A DNA stretch of 64,000 nt from Qingshengfaniella alkalisoli (GCF_007855645.1 NZ_CP042261.1:290501-354500); one strand, 5' to 3'; shown: positions 1-11,773, numbered from the stretch's first letter. Made by a program: numbers and translations. Notes: generated by a model from the sequence alone, not told the origin.

Positions 1-2190
1 CTCTTCGGCCAGCGGCTTCTTGATGTGTTCCTGGATGACCCGTGCCAGCGGACGGGCACCCATCTTGTCATCATAGCCTTTTTCAGCCAGCCATTCAGCC
101 GCGGGCTTGGTCAGTTCGATGGCGACGTGGCGGTCCATCAACTGCGCTTCAAGCTGAAGTACGAACTTCTCGACGATCTGCAGGATGACACCCTGCGGCA
201 GCGGCGCGAAGCTGATTACGGCGTCCAGCCGGTTGCGGAACTCAGGTGTGAAGGTCCGTTCGATTGCGGCGGTGTCTTCACCTTCGCGACGGTCGCGCCC
301 GAAACCGATGGCAGCCTTGGCCTGTTCCTGAGCGCCCGCGTTCGACGTCATGATCAGGATCACATTGCGGAAGTCCACCTGACGGCCATTATGGTCGGTC
401 AGCTTGCCGTGATCCATCACCTGCAGAAGGATGTTGAAAACGTCCGGATGTGCCTTCTCGATTTCGTCTAGAAGCAGCACGCAGTGCGGATGCTGGTCGA
501 CGCCGTCGGTCAAAAGTCCGCCCTGATCGAAGCCCACATACCCCGGAGGAGCACCGATCAATCGCGATACTGCGTGCTTCTCCATGTATTCCGACATATC
601 GAAGCGCAGCAGCTCCACGCCCAGTTGGGACGCCAGTTGGCGCGCGACTTCGGTCTTGCCCACGCCGGTCGGGCCAGCAAACAGGTAGTTGCCGATGGGC
701 TTTTCGGGTTCACGAAGCCCGGCGCGTGCCAGCTTGATGGCTGAACTCAGCGCCTCGATCGCGTCGTCCTGTCCGAAGACCACGCGTTTGAGCGACCCTT
801 CCAGTGTGCGAAGCACTTCGGCGTCGTTCTTGCTGACGTTTTTCGGAGGGATACGGGCAATCTTGGCGACGACCGCCTCAATTTCCTTCGCGCCGATGGT
901 CTTGCGACGCTTGCTTTCAGCGACCAGATGCTGCGCGGCCCCGGCTTCATCAATGACATCGATGGCCTTGTCGGGCAGTTTCCGGTCGTTGATATAGCGC
1001 GCGGAAAGCTCCACGGCCGTCTTGATGGCGTCGTTGGTGTAGCGGATGTCGTGGTGGTTCTCGAAATAGGGTTTCAGGCCCTTGAGAATTTTCACAGTGT
1101 CATCCACCGAAGGTTCGGTCACATCGATCTTCTGGAACCGACGACTCAACGCGCGATCCTTCTCGAAATGCTGGCGGAATTCCTTATAGGTCGTGGACCC
1201 CATGCAGCGCAGCTTGCCACCCTGAAGTGCGGGTTTCAGAAGGTTGGAGGCATCCATTGCGCCGCCAGAAGTTGCGCCTGCGCCGATAACCGTGTGGATT
1301 TCGTCGATGAAGAGGACCGCGTCGGGGTGATCCTCCAGTTCGGTGACGACGGCTTTCAGACGCTCCTCGAAATCGCCGCGATACCTGGTGCCGGCCAGCA
1401 ACGCGCCCATATCGAGCGAGAAGATGGTGGCGTTGGACAACACTTCGGGTGTTTCGCCGTTGACGATCTTGCGACCCAGCCCTTCGGCAATCGCGGTCTT
1501 ACCTACACCGGGATCTCCGACCAGAAGCGGATTGTTCTTGCGGCGGCGGCACAGTACCTGAATGCAGCGTTCGACTTCGGATTCCCGTCCGATCAGCGGG
1601 TCGACATCGCCTTTGCGCGCCTTGGCATTCAGGTCGACACAATACTTCGACAAAGCGGATTCCTTGCCGTCCTGTTGTGCTTCGGTCGTCTGTTCCTCCT
1701 CTTCAAAATCGGAGGCACCGGTTACCGGGCGTGCCTCACCGAAATCGGAGTTCTTCGCGACACCGTGGGCGATGAAATTTACGGCATCATAGCGGGTCAT
1801 TTCCTGTTCTTGCAGGAAATAGGCCGCATTGCTTTCACGTTCGGCGAAGATGGCCACCAGGACGTTCGCGCCTGTTACTTCGGTTCGGCCAGAGGATTGC
1901 ACATGGATTGCGGCGCGCTGAATGACGCGCTGGAAGGCGGCTGTCGGAACGGCTTCCGATCCTTCCACATCCGTTTCCAGCGTCGCAAGTTCTTCGTCGA
2001 TGAATTCGATCAGCGTTTTTCGCAAGGCGTCCAGATCGACGTTACAAGCCTGCATCACCTTGGCGGCGTTCGGTTCATCGATCAGCGCCAGAAGCAAATG
2101 TTCGAGCGTTGCCAGTTCGTGGCGGCGGGCATTGGCCAGCGCCAGAGCGGCATGGATTGCCTGTTCAAGGGTGTTGGAGAATGAAGGCAC
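1..2190 (-). CDS. clpA: ATP-dependent Clp protease ATP-binding subunit ClpA (C-terminus cut by window edge)
   Basis: Unfoldase subunit of the cytosolic ClpAP protease, which threads substrates into ClpP. The frame runs off the left edge: 730 codons are visible, and about 40 residues of a usual ~770-residue ClpA are missing. Visible parts are the N-terminal Clp_N repeats (about 1-145), a first AAA+ module with Walker A GDPGVGKT at 225-232 followed by LFIDEIHT, and a second module with Walker A GPTGVGKT at 506-513 followed by LLLDEIEKAH. No ClpB-type middle coiled coil lies between the modules, so this is ClpA rather than ClpB. The start is GTG at 2190-2188 with AAGGAG eight bases upstream; no ATG fits. 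A weak promoter-like TTGACT (2287-2282) lies upstream. gloB precedes it on the same strand with a 184-base gap; clpS is not adjacent. Confidence 0.96.
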   Translation of the reverse strand, partial: MPSFSNTLEQAIHAALALANARRHELATLEHLLLALIDEPNAAKVMQACNVDLDALRKTLIEFIDEELATLETDVEGSEAVPTAAFQRVIQRAAIHVQSSGRTEVTGANVLVAIFAERESNAAYFLQEQEMTRYDAVNFIAHGVAKNSDFGEARPVTGASDFEEEEQTTEAQQDGKESALSKYCVDLNAKARKGDVDPLIGRESEVERCIQVLCRRRKNNPLLVGDPGVGKTAIAEGLGRKIVNGETPEVLSNATIFSLDMGALLAGTRYRGDFEERLKAVVTELEDHPDAVLFIDEIHTVIGAGATSGGAMDASNLLKPALQGGKLRCMGSTTYKEFRQHFEKDRALSRRFQKIDVTEPSVDDTVKILKGLKPYFENHHDIRYTNDAIKTAVELSARYINDRKLPDKAIDVIDEAGAAQHLVAESKRRKTIGAKEIEAVVAKIARIPPKNVSKNDAEVLRTLEGSLKRVVFGQDDAIEALSSAIKLARAGLREPEKPIGNYLFAGPTGVGKTEVARQLASQLGVELLRFDMSEYMEKHAVSRLIGAPPGYVGFDQGGLLTDGVDQHPHCVLLLDEIEKAHPDVFNILLQVMDHGKLTDHNGRQVDFRNVILIMTSNAGAQEQAKAAIGFGRDRREGEDTAAIERTFTPEFRNRLDAVISFAPLPQGVILQIVEKFVLQLEAQLMDRHVAIELTKPAAEWLAEKGYDDKMGARPLARVIQEHIKKPLAEE

Positions 2191-2217
2191 GTGCCTTGCT
2201 CCTTATACTCGGGGTCG

Positions 2218-2236
2218 GTCGGGAAGCTGGCCCGAC
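2218..2236 (-). other. Small inverted repeat in the clpA leader
   Basis: GTCGGG and CCCGAC form a 6-bp stem with a 7-base loop about 28 bases upstream of the clpA GTG start. No T-run follows on either strand, so it is not an evident terminator. It may be a leader hairpin or chance. Confidence 0.2.
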
Positions 2237-2374
2237 ACAACCGTGGGCTCGTATCTTTAAGTTTTGGTTGATTGCGCCGTTAGTCAATAGCTGTGCGAGG
2301 CAGAAACCGCCGAAGCACGCATTTGTAACGATTTGTGTGCTTTGGTTTGCGAGGTGGCGCGGATTGTGGCACGC

Positions 2375-3142
2375 TCAAAAGGAATCCTTCAGTGACCGGA
2401 CCGTCGCGAACGCCTCGATGTCCGAGACATCAGGTTTTCCAATCGCTTGCTTTACCGCCGCAGTGCCTGCGCGAAGGAACGGATTGGTCCGCTTTTCTTC
2501 GCCCAAATTGCTTGGGACGGTAGGTTTGCCTTGCTTCCGGGCTTCGTCGATGGCTTCAAAACGAGCGCGAAGGTCTGCGTTGTCCGGATCGATGGTCAGT
2601 GCGAAACGGGCGTTCGCCTGAGTGTATTCATGCCCTGATCCAACGATCACGTTGTCGGGCAATTCCGCCAGCTTGTTCAGGCTGGTCCACATCTGCTCCG
2701 GGGTACCTTCAAACAAGCGTCCGCAACCGAGCGCCATAAGACTATCACCCGTGAACAGATAGCCGTTATCGGGAAGATAGAAAGCTATATGCCCGACCGT
2801 GTGTCCGGGTACATCCATGACCTTGACCAGCTCGCCCGCGAACTCAAAGCTGTCGCCATCATCCAACGAGCGGTCGAGATTGGGCAGGCGGTGAATATCC
2901 GCATGTGCGCCCGTCACCTTCGCACCGGTCTGCTTGCGTAATTCATTCACTCCGCCAATATGGTCATTGTGATGATGCGTGATCCAGATCTCATCGAGTT
3001 GCCAGTTGTGCGATTCCAAGCGTGCCAAAATTGGCGCGGCGTCGGGAACATCGACAACGGCAGTCGCGCCGCTCGCCTCGTCGTGCAGCAAGAAGGAATA
3101 GTTGTCGCTCAGGCAGGGGATGGTTTCGAGGATCAGTGCCAT
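2375..3142 (-). CDS. gloB: Hydroxyacylglutathione hydrolase (glyoxalase II)
   Basis: Hydrolyses S-D-lactoylglutathione to D-lactate and glutathione, the second step of methylglyoxal detoxification. The 255-residue length is normal for the family. The metallo-beta-lactamase metal motif THHHNDH is at 55-61, further metal ligands are expected at H114 (in PGHTVGH) and D133 (in TGDS), and HEYT lies further on as the substrate-side motif. The C-terminal half matches the glyoxalase II helical domain (KPTVPSNLGEEKRTNPFLR). It is divergent from the methyltransferase at 3204, with 61 bases between starts. Confidence 0.95.
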   Translation of the reverse strand: MALILETIPCLSDNYSFLLHDEASGATAVVDVPDAAPILARLESHNWQLDEIWITHHHNDHIGGVNELRKQTGAKVTGAHADIHRLPNLDRSLDDGDSFEFAGELVKVMDVPGHTVGHIAFYLPDNGYLFTGDSLMALGCGRLFEGTPEQMWTSLNKLAELPDNVIVGSGHEYTQANARFALTIDPDNADLRARFEAIDEARKQGKPTVPSNLGEEKRTNPFLRAGTAAVKQAIGKPDVSDIEAFATVRSLKDSF

Positions 3143-3203
3143 GGGGGTCGGACCTTTCTGGGCTGCGTCGGAAACAAGCTAGGCGCTTTCGGCGGGGTTT
3201 CCA

Positions 3204-3977
3204 ATGCGTGTTGACGTTCTTGACCTGAGAACCTTCTACTACCGCACGGGTTTGGGCCGTGCGGCGCAAAGGGCGATCCGGGGACGCCTGCTGGATCTGT
3301 GGCCGGAGGCCAAGGGGCAGAGTGTCGTGGGTTATGGTTTTGCTGTGCCGCTGCTGCGTCCCTACCTTGTCGATGCGCGTCGTGTGCTGGGATTGATGCC
3401 CGCCCAGCAGGGAGTGATGCCTTGGCCGATGGGAATGCCGAACGTTTCACTGCTTTGCGAAGAAGTGATCTGGCCGTTGTCCACGGGTATGGCGGACAAG
3501 TTGATCGTGCATCACGGGTTGGAAACATCGGATCATCCTGCGGATCTGCTGGACGAATGCTATCGCGTGCTGGGACCGGGGGGGCGGGCTATGTTCATCG
3601 TCCCGAACCGTGCCGGTCTCTGGGCGAGAAGTGAACGAACGCCGCTCGGGCATGGACGTCCTTATAGCCTGACACAACTCGAAGCTCTGCTCAAACGCCA
3701 TGGTTTCATGCCGGAACGCCATGCGGCGGCACTGTTTCAGCCGCCTTCTCATCGTCGCTTTTGGCTGCGCGCAGGTGGTCTGTGCGAGCGCGTCGGTCAG
3801 CGACTGTCCAATCACTATGCGGGCGGTGTTTTGATGGTGGAGGCCGGTAAACAGGTCTTTGCCCCCGGCGGACGGTTGAGCGTGGCTGAAAAGCCCCGGA
3901 TGGCGCCTGTGCTTGAAGGGCTGCACCAGCCCACCCGCGTGGCGTCACCGGGCCATTTGCGGGGCCGGGCGCATTAG
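3204..3977 (+). CDS. Class I SAM-dependent methyltransferase of unknown substrate
   Basis: A 257-residue protein with a Methyltransf_11-like fold. The SAM-binding motif I is diverged ([13 protein letters not shown], about 41-53). A later stretch typical of this fold, [20 protein letters not shown], precedes a basic C-terminal tail. The substrate cannot be told from sequence. It is divergent from gloB, an arrangement that I recall as common in Rhodobacteraceae. The ATG at 3204 has only a weak ribosome site, but no better upstream start exists. A probable terminator follows at 3982-4010. Confidence 0.8.
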   Translation: MRVDVLDLRTFYYRTGLGRAAQRAIRGRLLDLWPEAKGQSVVGYGFAVPLLRPYLVDARRVLGLMPAQQGVMPWPMGMPNVSLLCEEVIWPLSTGMADKLIVHHGLETSDHPADLLDECYRVLGPGGRAMFIVPNRAGLWARSERTPLGHGRPYSLTQLEALLKRHGFMPERHAAALFQPPSHRRFWLRAGGLCERVGQRLSNHYAGGVLMVEAGKQVFAPGGRLSVAEKPRMAPVLEGLHQPTRVASPGHLRGRAH

Positions 3978-3981
3978 CCGA

Positions 3982-4010
3982 ATCCTTCGTTTGACGAAGA
4001 ATCATCTTTT
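3982..4010 (+). terminator. Possible Rho-independent terminator after the methyltransferase
   Basis: CTTCGT and ACGAAG (3985-3990 and 3994-3999) pair around a TTG loop, with two more A-T pairs beyond one mismatch. TTTT follows at 4007-4010. The stem is short, so confidence is moderate. Confidence 0.4.
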
Positions 4011-4156
4011 GCGCTGGTCGAACTGTTCCTCAAAACTGCGCAAAGTGTCGCAGTTGCACGAAACATGTGGCAACTAACGTCACAGTAACTTCGTTCACGG
4101 TGCTGTAATCGGTTGCCTGCCTAGGAGCCCTTTGATACACCCTCGCTGATTTTGGG

Positions 4157-4181
4157 CGACAGCCGCAATTCGCGGTTGTCG
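4157..4181 (+). other. Stem-loop in the atp operon leader
   Basis: CGACAGCCGC (4157-4166) pairs with GCGGTTGTCG (4172-4181) around the loop AATTC: ten pairs, one of them G-U. It lies 56 bases before the atpH GTG start. No T-run follows, so it does not look like a terminator. It could be an RNA-stability or regulatory element of the atp mRNA. The 260-base gap before atpH must also hold the operon promoter, but I see no convincing -35/-10 pair. Confidence 0.45.
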
Positions 4182-4237
4182 AGTATTGCCTGTTGAACCC
4201 CTTGGGGCAAGCGGGCCAAGACATCGGAAGGGTGGAC

Positions 4238-4798
4238 GTGTCCGAACCAGCTTCGATCTCCTCCGGCATTGCCGCGCGCTATGCCACGGCCGTCTTTGAA
4301 CTGGCCAAAGAAGAAAACAAGCTCTCCGCCCTTGAGGCGGATGTTGATGCGCTGGACGCGGCATATGAAGACAGTGCCGATCTGCGCGCCATGACGCAAT
4401 CCCCGCTCTACTCGCGGGAACAGCAACAGACAGCGATCACGGCACTTGCCAGCAAGATGGAGCTGTCGGGTATCGTGACAAACACGCTGGCCCTGATGGC
4501 AAAATGCCGTCGTCTGTTCGTGCTGCCGCAGTTCGTTATCGTTCTGCGCGAAATGATTGCCGAAGAAAAAGGCGAAATCACAGCCGAGGTTGCGAGTGCG
4601 GTCGAACTGACCAAGACGCAGTCCGACAAGCTTGCCAAGACGCTCAAGGCGCAGGTAGGCAAGGATGTGAAAATCAAGGCGACCGTTGATGACACGCTCA
4701 TCGGCGGTCTTGTTGTTAAGGTGGGCTCGCGGATGATCGACACTTCGGTCAAGGCCAAGCTCGCTAACCTCCAAAATGCTATGAAAGAGGTCGGATAA
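4238..4798 (+). CDS. atpH: ATP synthase F1 subunit delta
   Basis: Peripheral-stalk subunit that links the F1 head to the F0 b subunits. A GTG start at 4238 (protein begins [16 protein letters not shown]) gives 186 residues, the usual family length, and has GGAAGG upstream; the frame is open from 4193 but the extra 15 residues are not family-like. The C-terminal conserved region is visible ([19 protein letters not shown] followed by [14 protein letters not shown]). First gene of atpHAGDC. Its TAA stop overlaps the atpA ATG by one base, which implies translational coupling. Confidence 0.95.
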   Translation: MSEPASISSGIAARYATAVFELAKEENKLSALEADVDALDAAYEDSADLRAMTQSPLYSREQQQTAITALASKMELSGIVTNTLALMAKCRRLFVLPQFVIVLREMIAEEKGEITAEVASAVELTKTQSDKLAKTLKAQVGKDVKIKATVDDTLIGGLVVKVGSRMIDTSVKAKLANLQNAMKEVG

Positions 4799-6336
4799 TG
4801 GGAATCCAGGCAGCCGAAATCTCTGCGATCCTCAAGGAGCAGATCAAGAACTTCGGTCAAGAAGCTGAAGTCGCCGAAGTCGGCCGCGTGCTGAGCGTCG
4901 GTGACGGTATCGCGCGCGTTTACGGGCTGGATAACATCCAGGCTGGTGAGATGGTTGAATTCCCTGGCGGAATTCGCGGCATGGCGCTGAACCTAGAAAC
5001 CGACAACGTCGGTGTCGTTATCTTTGGTTCCGACCGCGACATTAAAGAAGGCGACACGGTCAAGCGCACCAATGCCATCGTGGACGTTCCCGTCGGCGAG
5101 GCCATGCTGGGCCGCGTTGTTGACGCGCTTGGCAATCCGCTTGATGGCAAAGGCCCGATCGAGACGACCCAGCGTAGCGTTGCTGACGTTAAAGCGCCGG
5201 GGATCATCCCGCGTAAATCCGTGCACGAGCCGATGGCGACCGGTCTGAAATCCGTTGACGCCATGATCCCGATTGGCCGCGGGCAGCGTGAGTTGATCAT
5301 CGGTGACCGTCAGACGGGTAAGACGGCTGTTGCACTCGACGCGATCCTGAACCAAAAGTCCTACAACGACGCGGCTGGCGACGACGAGAGCAAGAAACTC
5401 TACTGTGTTTACGTGGCCGTTGGACAGAAGCGTTCGACCGTTGCACAGCTGGTCAAGAAGCTGGAAGAAACCGGCGCGATCGAATACTCGATCGTCGTTG
5501 CTGCGACCGCGTCGGACCCGGCACCGATGCAGTACCTCGCACCCTACACCGCAACCGCGATGGGTGAGTATTTCCGCGACAATGGCCGCCACGCGCTGAT
5601 GATCTATGACGATCTGTCGAAGCAGGCCGTTGCTTACCGTCAGATGTCGCTGCTGCTGCGCCGCCCGCCGGGTCGTGAAGCTTACCCCGGTGACGTTTTC
5701 TACCTGCACTCCCGCCTGCTGGAACGTTCGGCCAAGCTGAACGAAGACCATGGAGCAGGCTCGCTGACGGCGCTGCCGATCATCGAAACCCAGGGCGGCG
5801 ACGTGTCGGCCTTTATTCCGACCAACGTGATCTCGATCACCGACGGTCAGATCTTCCTTGAAACCGAGCTGTTCTATCAGGGTATCCGCCCGGCTGTGAA
5901 CACGGGTCTGTCGGTGTCGCGGGTTGGTTCGTCGGCGCAGACGAAGGCGATGTCCTCGGTTGCCGGTCCGGTCAAACTGTCGCTTGCGCAGTACCGTGAG
6001 ATGGCGGCATTTGCTCAGTTCGGTTCCGATCTGGACGCCGCGACGCAGCGCCTGCTGAACCGTGGTGCGCGTCTGACCGAGCTGATGAAGCAGCCGCAGT
6101 ATTCGCCGCTGACCAATGCGGAAATCGTCTGCGTGATCTTCGCGGGTACGAATGGCTACCTCGACAAAGTCGCCGTAAAAGATGTCGGACGGTTCGAAGA
6201 AGGTCTGCTGGCGCATTTGCGCAACCAGCACAAGGACCTGCTGGACGACATCACCAACAACGACCGCAAGGTCAAAGGTGAGCTGGAAGAAAAGATCAAG
6301 GCGGCGCTCGACGAGTACGCGGAAACCTTTTCCTAA
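4798..6336 (+). CDS. atpA: ATP synthase F1 subunit alpha
   Basis: Non-catalytic nucleotide-binding subunit of the F1 hexamer at the inner face of the cytoplasmic membrane. At 512 residues it is full length. It has the beta-barrel N-terminal domain, Walker A GDRQTGKT at 169-176, and the alpha-subunit signature around [17 protein letters not shown]. The family C-terminal helical domain runs to DEYAETFS. It starts inside the atpH stop and is followed by atpG after 21 bases. Confidence 0.98.
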   Translation: MGIQAAEISAILKEQIKNFGQEAEVAEVGRVLSVGDGIARVYGLDNIQAGEMVEFPGGIRGMALNLETDNVGVVIFGSDRDIKEGDTVKRTNAIVDVPVGEAMLGRVVDALGNPLDGKGPIETTQRSVADVKAPGIIPRKSVHEPMATGLKSVDAMIPIGRGQRELIIGDRQTGKTAVALDAILNQKSYNDAAGDDESKKLYCVYVAVGQKRSTVAQLVKKLEETGAIEYSIVVAATASDPAPMQYLAPYTATAMGEYFRDNGRHALMIYDDLSKQAVAYRQMSLLLRRPPGREAYPGDVFYLHSRLLERSAKLNEDHGAGSLTALPIIETQGGDVSAFIPTNVISITDGQIFLETELFYQGIRPAVNTGLSVSRVGSSAQTKAMSSVAGPVKLSLAQYREMAAFAQFGSDLDAATQRLLNRGARLTELMKQPQYSPLTNAEIVCVIFAGTNGYLDKVAVKDVGRFEEGLLAHLRNQHKDLLDDITNNDRKVKGELEEKIKAALDEYAETFS

Positions 6337-6357
6337 GGCCCCGAAAGGACAGGACCC

Positions 6358-7233
6358 ATGCCTAGCCTTAAGGACCTGAAAAACAGGATCGAAAGCGTCA
6401 AGTCGACGCGGAAGATCACGAAGGCCATGCAGATGGTCGCTGCGGCGAAGCTTCGTCGTGCGCAGGAAGCTGCAGAAGCCTCACGCCCATACTCGGAACG
6501 GTTCAACGCCGTTCTGGGTCAGCTCGCACAATCGGTCGGTGACAGCCCTGCTGCGCCGCGCCTGTTGACGGGTACCGGTTCGGACAACACGCATCTGCTG
6601 GTCGTCATGACTGCAGAGCGCGGCCTTTGTGGCGCGTTTAACTCGTCGATCGTGCGTCTCGCCAAGACGCACGCCGACAAGCTGCGCGGCGAAGGTAAAA
6701 CCGTGAAGATCCTGACCGTCGGCAAGAAAGGCCGTGAACAGCTACGCCGCGACTACAGTTCTCTGCTGATCGGCCATGTTGACCTGTCAGAGGTCAAGAA
6801 TGTTGGCTACGTCAATGCGCAGGATATCGCGAAGAACGTACTTGACCGCTTCGCCGCGGAAGAGTTCGATGTTTGCTCGATCTTCTACGCCAAGTTCCAC
6901 AGCGTGATTTCTCAGGAACCGACCGCCCAGCAGATCATTCCGGCCAGCTACGATGCGCCGGATAGTGATGCGGCTGCGACGCTTTATGATTACGAGCCGA
7001 GCGAAGAAGGCATCCTTGCCGATCTTCTGCCGCGCGGTGTCGCAACCCAGATCTTCGCGGCGCTTCTCGAAAACGGCGCATCGGAGCAGGGCGCACGGAT
7101 GTCCGCGATGGACAACGCGACGCGCAATGCGGGCGACATGATCGACAAGCTGACGATCCAGTACAACCGTTCGCGTCAGGCCGTGATCACGAACGAGCTT
7201 ATCGAAATTATCTCGGGCGCCGAGGCGCTCTAA
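6358..7233 (+). CDS. atpG: ATP synthase F1 subunit gamma
   Basis: Central rotor shaft of F1. The 291-residue protein has the two conserved terminal helices that form the coiled-coil shaft: an N-terminal [20 protein letters not shown] stretch and a C-terminal [20 protein letters not shown]. The Rossmann-like middle domain carries [13 protein letters not shown]. An AAAGGACAGG ribosome site precedes the ATG. It is the third gene of atpHAGDC. Confidence 0.97.
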   Translation: MPSLKDLKNRIESVKSTRKITKAMQMVAAAKLRRAQEAAEASRPYSERFNAVLGQLAQSVGDSPAAPRLLTGTGSDNTHLLVVMTAERGLCGAFNSSIVRLAKTHADKLRGEGKTVKILTVGKKGREQLRRDYSSLLIGHVDLSEVKNVGYVNAQDIAKNVLDRFAAEEFDVCSIFYAKFHSVISQEPTAQQIIPASYDAPDSDAAATLYDYEPSEEGILADLLPRGVATQIFAALLENGASEQGARMSAMDNATRNAGDMIDKLTIQYNRSRQAVITNELIEIISGAEAL

Positions 7234-8676
<1,443 letters not shown>

Positions 8677-8687
8677 GGGGGCAGCTG

Positions 8688-9083
8688 ATGGCTGACACCA
8701 TGCAATTCGATCTCGTGTCGCCGGAACGGAGGCTTGCCTCCGGACCGGTGACACAGGTCCAGATTCCGGCCGCAGAAGGCGATCTGACAGCGATGCCGAA
8801 CCACGCACCGCTGATCACGACGTTAAAGCCCGGTATCTTGATCGCGACGGGACCGGACGGAACGCAGGAATTCGCCGTCACCGGCGGCTTCGCCGAGATC
8901 TCGGCGGAGGGCGTATCGGTGCTGGCCGAACGTTCCTATCCACGTCATCCGGATCATAAGGAAGCGATTCAAAAGCATCTTGATGAAGCTCGGAACGTTG
9001 CGCAGAAGGCGCAATCTGACGAGAAGAGTGGCGCAGAAAAGATCGTGGACGATCTGGTCCGGCTTCTGGATGCGATGGACTGA
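8688..9083 (+). CDS. atpC: ATP synthase F1 subunit epsilon
   Basis: Rotor subunit that couples F1 to the c-ring and can inhibit ATP hydrolysis. The N-terminal beta sandwich is evident ([30 protein letters not shown]). The C-terminal helical hairpin is short: [18 protein letters not shown] runs into a divergent tail, for a total of 131 residues. Last gene of the operon, followed 23 bases later by a strong terminator. Confidence 0.95.
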   Translation: MADTMQFDLVSPERRLASGPVTQVQIPAAEGDLTAMPNHAPLITTLKPGILIATGPDGTQEFAVTGGFAEISAEGVSVLAERSYPRHPDHKEAIQKHLDEARNVAQKAQSDEKSGAEKIVDDLVRLLDAMD

Positions 9084-9106
9084 TCTGAAATCCATTTGAA
9101 ACTCTC

Positions 9107-9136
9107 AAAACCCGGAGCTTACGCTCCGGGTTTTTT
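9107..9136 (+). terminator. Rho-independent terminator of the atp operon
   Basis: CCCGGAGC (9111-9118) pairs with GCTCCGGG (9123-9130) around TTAC. Four A residues precede the stem and six T residues follow it, giving a textbook intrinsic terminator 27 bases after atpC. Confidence 0.88.
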
Positions 9137-9218
9137 GTTGCCACTACGGTAAGACGTTTGCAATTCGTCGCGGCTTTGGCAAAAGTCATCTCAACCGCGT
9201 CGCAAATGGAGAGAGCAA

Positions 9219-10610
9219 TTGACTTGGCGACTTCCCGATTTCCTGAAGATGTTCATGGCGTTGCTATGTGGCGCGCTCCTGTTGGCGGCCCCGGCCCACG
9301 CGCAAGACGCGGAGACGCCGCCGGAAGAATCCGTGTCCGTCCCGCAAGACCTGACAGATGAGACGATCAGCAATGACGAGTTGAGCCTGCGCGTGCTGCC
9401 GTTGACTGTCGAGGATCTGACGGCGCTGGCAGCCGAGTGGCAAGCCATAGCCAAGGAGCGCACGGTCGAGGTCGTGGGCCAACAACTCGCGCTCGATGCG
9501 GGTGAAGACGCCCCGAACCTGAAATCCGACTTGGAAACGGCCCGCGCAGAACGGCGGGCAGCCTTTGCGAAACTGGACACGGTGGTGAATGCACTCGCCG
9601 CAAAAGGCGGTGATCAAGCGGCTGTCGATCAGTATCGGGCTTATATTTCTGCTGTTTCGACGGGAGAGGCGCAAAGTTCGGACTGGGGTACATTGTTGTC
9701 GGAAGGTGTCAGATGGGCGACCTCGCCGACAGGCGGCCTGCATCTGCTGATCCAGATCGGTGTGATCGTTCTGGCTCTGCTGGTTCTGTTCGTAGTGGCG
9801 AGAATGGTGCGCGGCGGGGCGACCCGCATGGTGGGGCGGGTGCCAAAGCTCAGCAAGCTTCTGCAATCTTTCATCGTCATGGTTGTCTACTGGCTGACCA
9901 TCGCGATTGGTTTGATGATCGTGCTGTCGGCCTTGGGCGTTAATATCACACCGATGTTTGCGCTGATTGGTGGTGCGTCCTTTATCATCGCCTTCGCCAT
10001 GCAGGATACGCTTGGCAACCTGGCCGCAGGTCTGATGATCATGATCAACCGTCCCTTCGACGAAGGCGATTATGTGACGGTGGCTGGCACGGGCGGCACG
10101 GTCAAATCCGTGTCCATTGTGTCCACGACGATCACAACGCCAGACAATCAGGTGATTGTCATTCCTAACAGCAAAGTCTGGGGCGACATCATCACCAATG
10201 TCACCGCTAGCGATACACGCCGTGTCGATCTGGTCTTCGGGATCGGCTATGACGATTCCATCGAAGAGGCTCAGCGTGTGATGGAAGGGGTCGTTGCCGC
10301 CCATCCCGCTGTGCTGTCTGAGCCTGCGCCAGTCATCCGTGTCAACGAACTGGCGGATAGTTCCGTCAATTTTGTGTGCCGTCCATGGACGACGCGCGAC
10401 GACTACTGGACGGTCTATTGGGATCTTACTCGTCAGATCAAAGAGGCGTTTGATGCGAACGGGATCTCCATCCCTTTCCCGCAGACGGATCTTCATGTGA
10501 AAATGCCGTCCTCTGGCTTGCCAGTGGCTCCGGTGTCCGCACCATCCGAGCAGCCGGGCAACTCCACCTACGCGGCGAATGATGAAGGCGTGGGTGACGA
10601 CGACCAGTAG
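9219..10610 (+). CDS. MscS-family mechanosensitive ion channel
   Basis: Inner-membrane channel expected to release solutes on hypo-osmotic shock. It has a signal peptide (1-29, cleavage near AHA-QD), a periplasmic region to about 170, membrane segments at about 176-196 and 214-238, and a pore helix at about 243-277 (IGGASFIIAFAMQDTLGNLA). The MscS beta domain follows (NRPFDEGDYVTVAGTGGTVK, IPNSKVWGDIITN), then an acidic disordered tail. The TTG start is chosen because GGAGAG lies just upstream; ATG at 9249 would cut into the signal peptide. The terminators on both sides suggest it is transcribed alone. Confidence 0.9.
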   Translation: MTWRLPDFLKMFMALLCGALLLAAPAHAQDAETPPEESVSVPQDLTDETISNDELSLRVLPLTVEDLTALAAEWQAIAKERTVEVVGQQLALDAGEDAPNLKSDLETARAERRAAFAKLDTVVNALAAKGGDQAAVDQYRAYISAVSTGEAQSSDWGTLLSEGVRWATSPTGGLHLLIQIGVIVLALLVLFVVARMVRGGATRMVGRVPKLSKLLQSFIVMVVYWLTIAIGLMIVLSALGVNITPMFALIGGASFIIAFAMQDTLGNLAAGLMIMINRPFDEGDYVTVAGTGGTVKSVSIVSTTITTPDNQVIVIPNSKVWGDIITNVTASDTRRVDLVFGIGYDDSIEEAQRVMEGVVAAHPAVLSEPAPVIRVNELADSSVNFVCRPWTTRDDYWTVYWDLTRQIKEAFDANGISIPFPQTDLHVKMPSSGLPVAPVSAPSEQPGNSTYAANDEGVGDDDQ

Positions 10611-10621
10611 AGCAAAACGAA

Positions 10622-10645
10622 AAGCGGCGCCCGAAGGCGCCGCTT
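10622..10645. terminator. Shared terminator between the MscS gene and prs
   Basis: AAGCGGCGCC and GGCGCCGCTT form a perfect 10-bp stem around CGAA, placed between two convergent genes. There is an A-rich stretch on the left but no clear T-run on the right, so it should work best for prs. Confidence 0.65.
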
Positions 10646-10652
10646 ATGTCCA

Positions 10653-11672
10653 TCAGTCGCGGGGATACATCCCCTCGTAGATCGGACCGAGCGTGTCGGT
10701 CTCGAACAGGGACGACACGCTTGTGCCTGCCCAGATGTTCAGGATTGCCTGTGCAAACATCGGCGCGGTCGGAACGATCCGGATGTTGGACGCCGATTTT
10801 ACATCCTCCGTCGGTTCGATGGAGTCGGTGATGACAAGACTTTTCATGACGGAGTTTTTGATCCGTTCCACGGCCGGATCGGACAGAACACCGTGGGTAA
10901 TGTAGGAATGAACCTCGGTCGCGCCGTTGTCCACCAAGACCTGCGCGGCTTTGCAGAGTGTTCCGGCTGTGTCGCAAATGTCGTCCACGATGATACACTT
11001 CTTGTCGGTCACGTCACCGATGACCGTCATCTCTGCGATCTCACCGGGCTTTTCGCGACGCTTATCCACGATAGCGAGAGGGCAGCCGATCCGCTGTGCC
11101 AATTCACGCGCACGCGCCACACCGCCCACATCTGGCGAGATCACCATCACGTCCTCCAGGTGACCCTTGAAGTGATGGTGGATGTCCAGCGCGAATACGG
11201 GTGAAGCATAAAGGTTGTCCACCGGTATGTCGAAGAAGCCCTGGATCTGTGCGGCGTGCAAGTCCATGGTCAGCACCCGCTCGATCCCTGCTTCGGTCAA
11301 CAGATTCGCAACCAGCTTGGCCGAAATCGGTGTGCGGGCCTTGGTGCGGCGATCCTGACGGGCATAGCCGAAATAGGGGATCACGGCAGTAATACGGCCC
11401 GCCGACGACCGGCGCAGCGCATCTGCCATAATCAGCAGTTCCATCAGATTGTCGTTCGCCGGGTTCGAGGTCGGCTGGATGATGAACATGTCCTCGCCGC
11501 GGACGTTTTCGTAAACTTCGACGAAAATCTCGAAATCGTTGAAGCGTTCGACACGCGCGTCGACTAGACCGACATTGATGCCGCGATGCATGGACATGCG
11601 ACGGGCGACGGCTTCGGCGAGTGGTTTATTGGCGTTTCCCGAAATCAGTTTGGGTTCGACAAGCGATGGCAT
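10653..11672 (-). CDS. prs: Ribose-phosphate pyrophosphokinase (PRPP synthetase)
   Basis: Makes PRPP from ribose 5-phosphate and ATP for purine, pyrimidine, His and Trp synthesis. The open frame reaches 11708, but the start [19 protein letters not shown] at 11672 has AGAGGA eight bases upstream and gives 339 residues, a usual length for alphaproteobacteria. Conserved parts include [20 protein letters not shown] (ATP-binding region) and the PRPP-binding loop [10 protein letters not shown]. It is divergent from the isomerase gene at 11774 and convergent with the MscS gene. Confidence 0.96.
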   Translation of the reverse strand: MPSLVEPKLISGNANKPLAEAVARRMSMHRGINVGLVDARVERFNDFEIFVEVYENVRGEDMFIIQPTSNPANDNLMELLIMADALRRSSAGRITAVIPYFGYARQDRRTKARTPISAKLVANLLTEAGIERVLTMDLHAAQIQGFFDIPVDNLYASPVFALDIHHHFKGHLEDVMVISPDVGGVARARELAQRIGCPLAIVDKRREKPGEIAEMTVIGDVTDKKCIIVDDICDTAGTLCKAAQVLVDNGATEVHSYITHGVLSDPAVERIKNSVMKSLVITDSIEPTEDVKSASNIRIVPTAPMFAQAILNIWAGTSVSSLFETDTLGPIYEGMYPRD

Positions 11673-11773
11673 CTGGCTGGTCCTCTGGGGCGCGAATGAC
11701 GGAATCATGACATTGACATCCCATTAGCAGCCCCCCTAGCTGAAACCAACCAGTGGCTTAAGGAACCGACGTA

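Noticed and set aside
928..2184. Plus-strand open frame of 418 residues
   Set aside because: It lies antisense to clpA, whose protein is fully recognisable. Long antisense frames are usual over GC-rich genes.
4053..4074. GTTGC/GCAAC inverted repeat before the atp operon
   Set aside because: The arms are only five bases with a 12-base gap. No regulator or terminator feature supports it.
4993..6231. Minus-strand open frame of 412 residues
   Set aside because: It is antisense to atpA, with a basic, low-complexity composition and no family resemblance.
9264..10496. Minus-strand open frame of 410 residues
   Set aside because: It is antisense to the MscS-family gene, which has a clear signal peptide and channel motifs.
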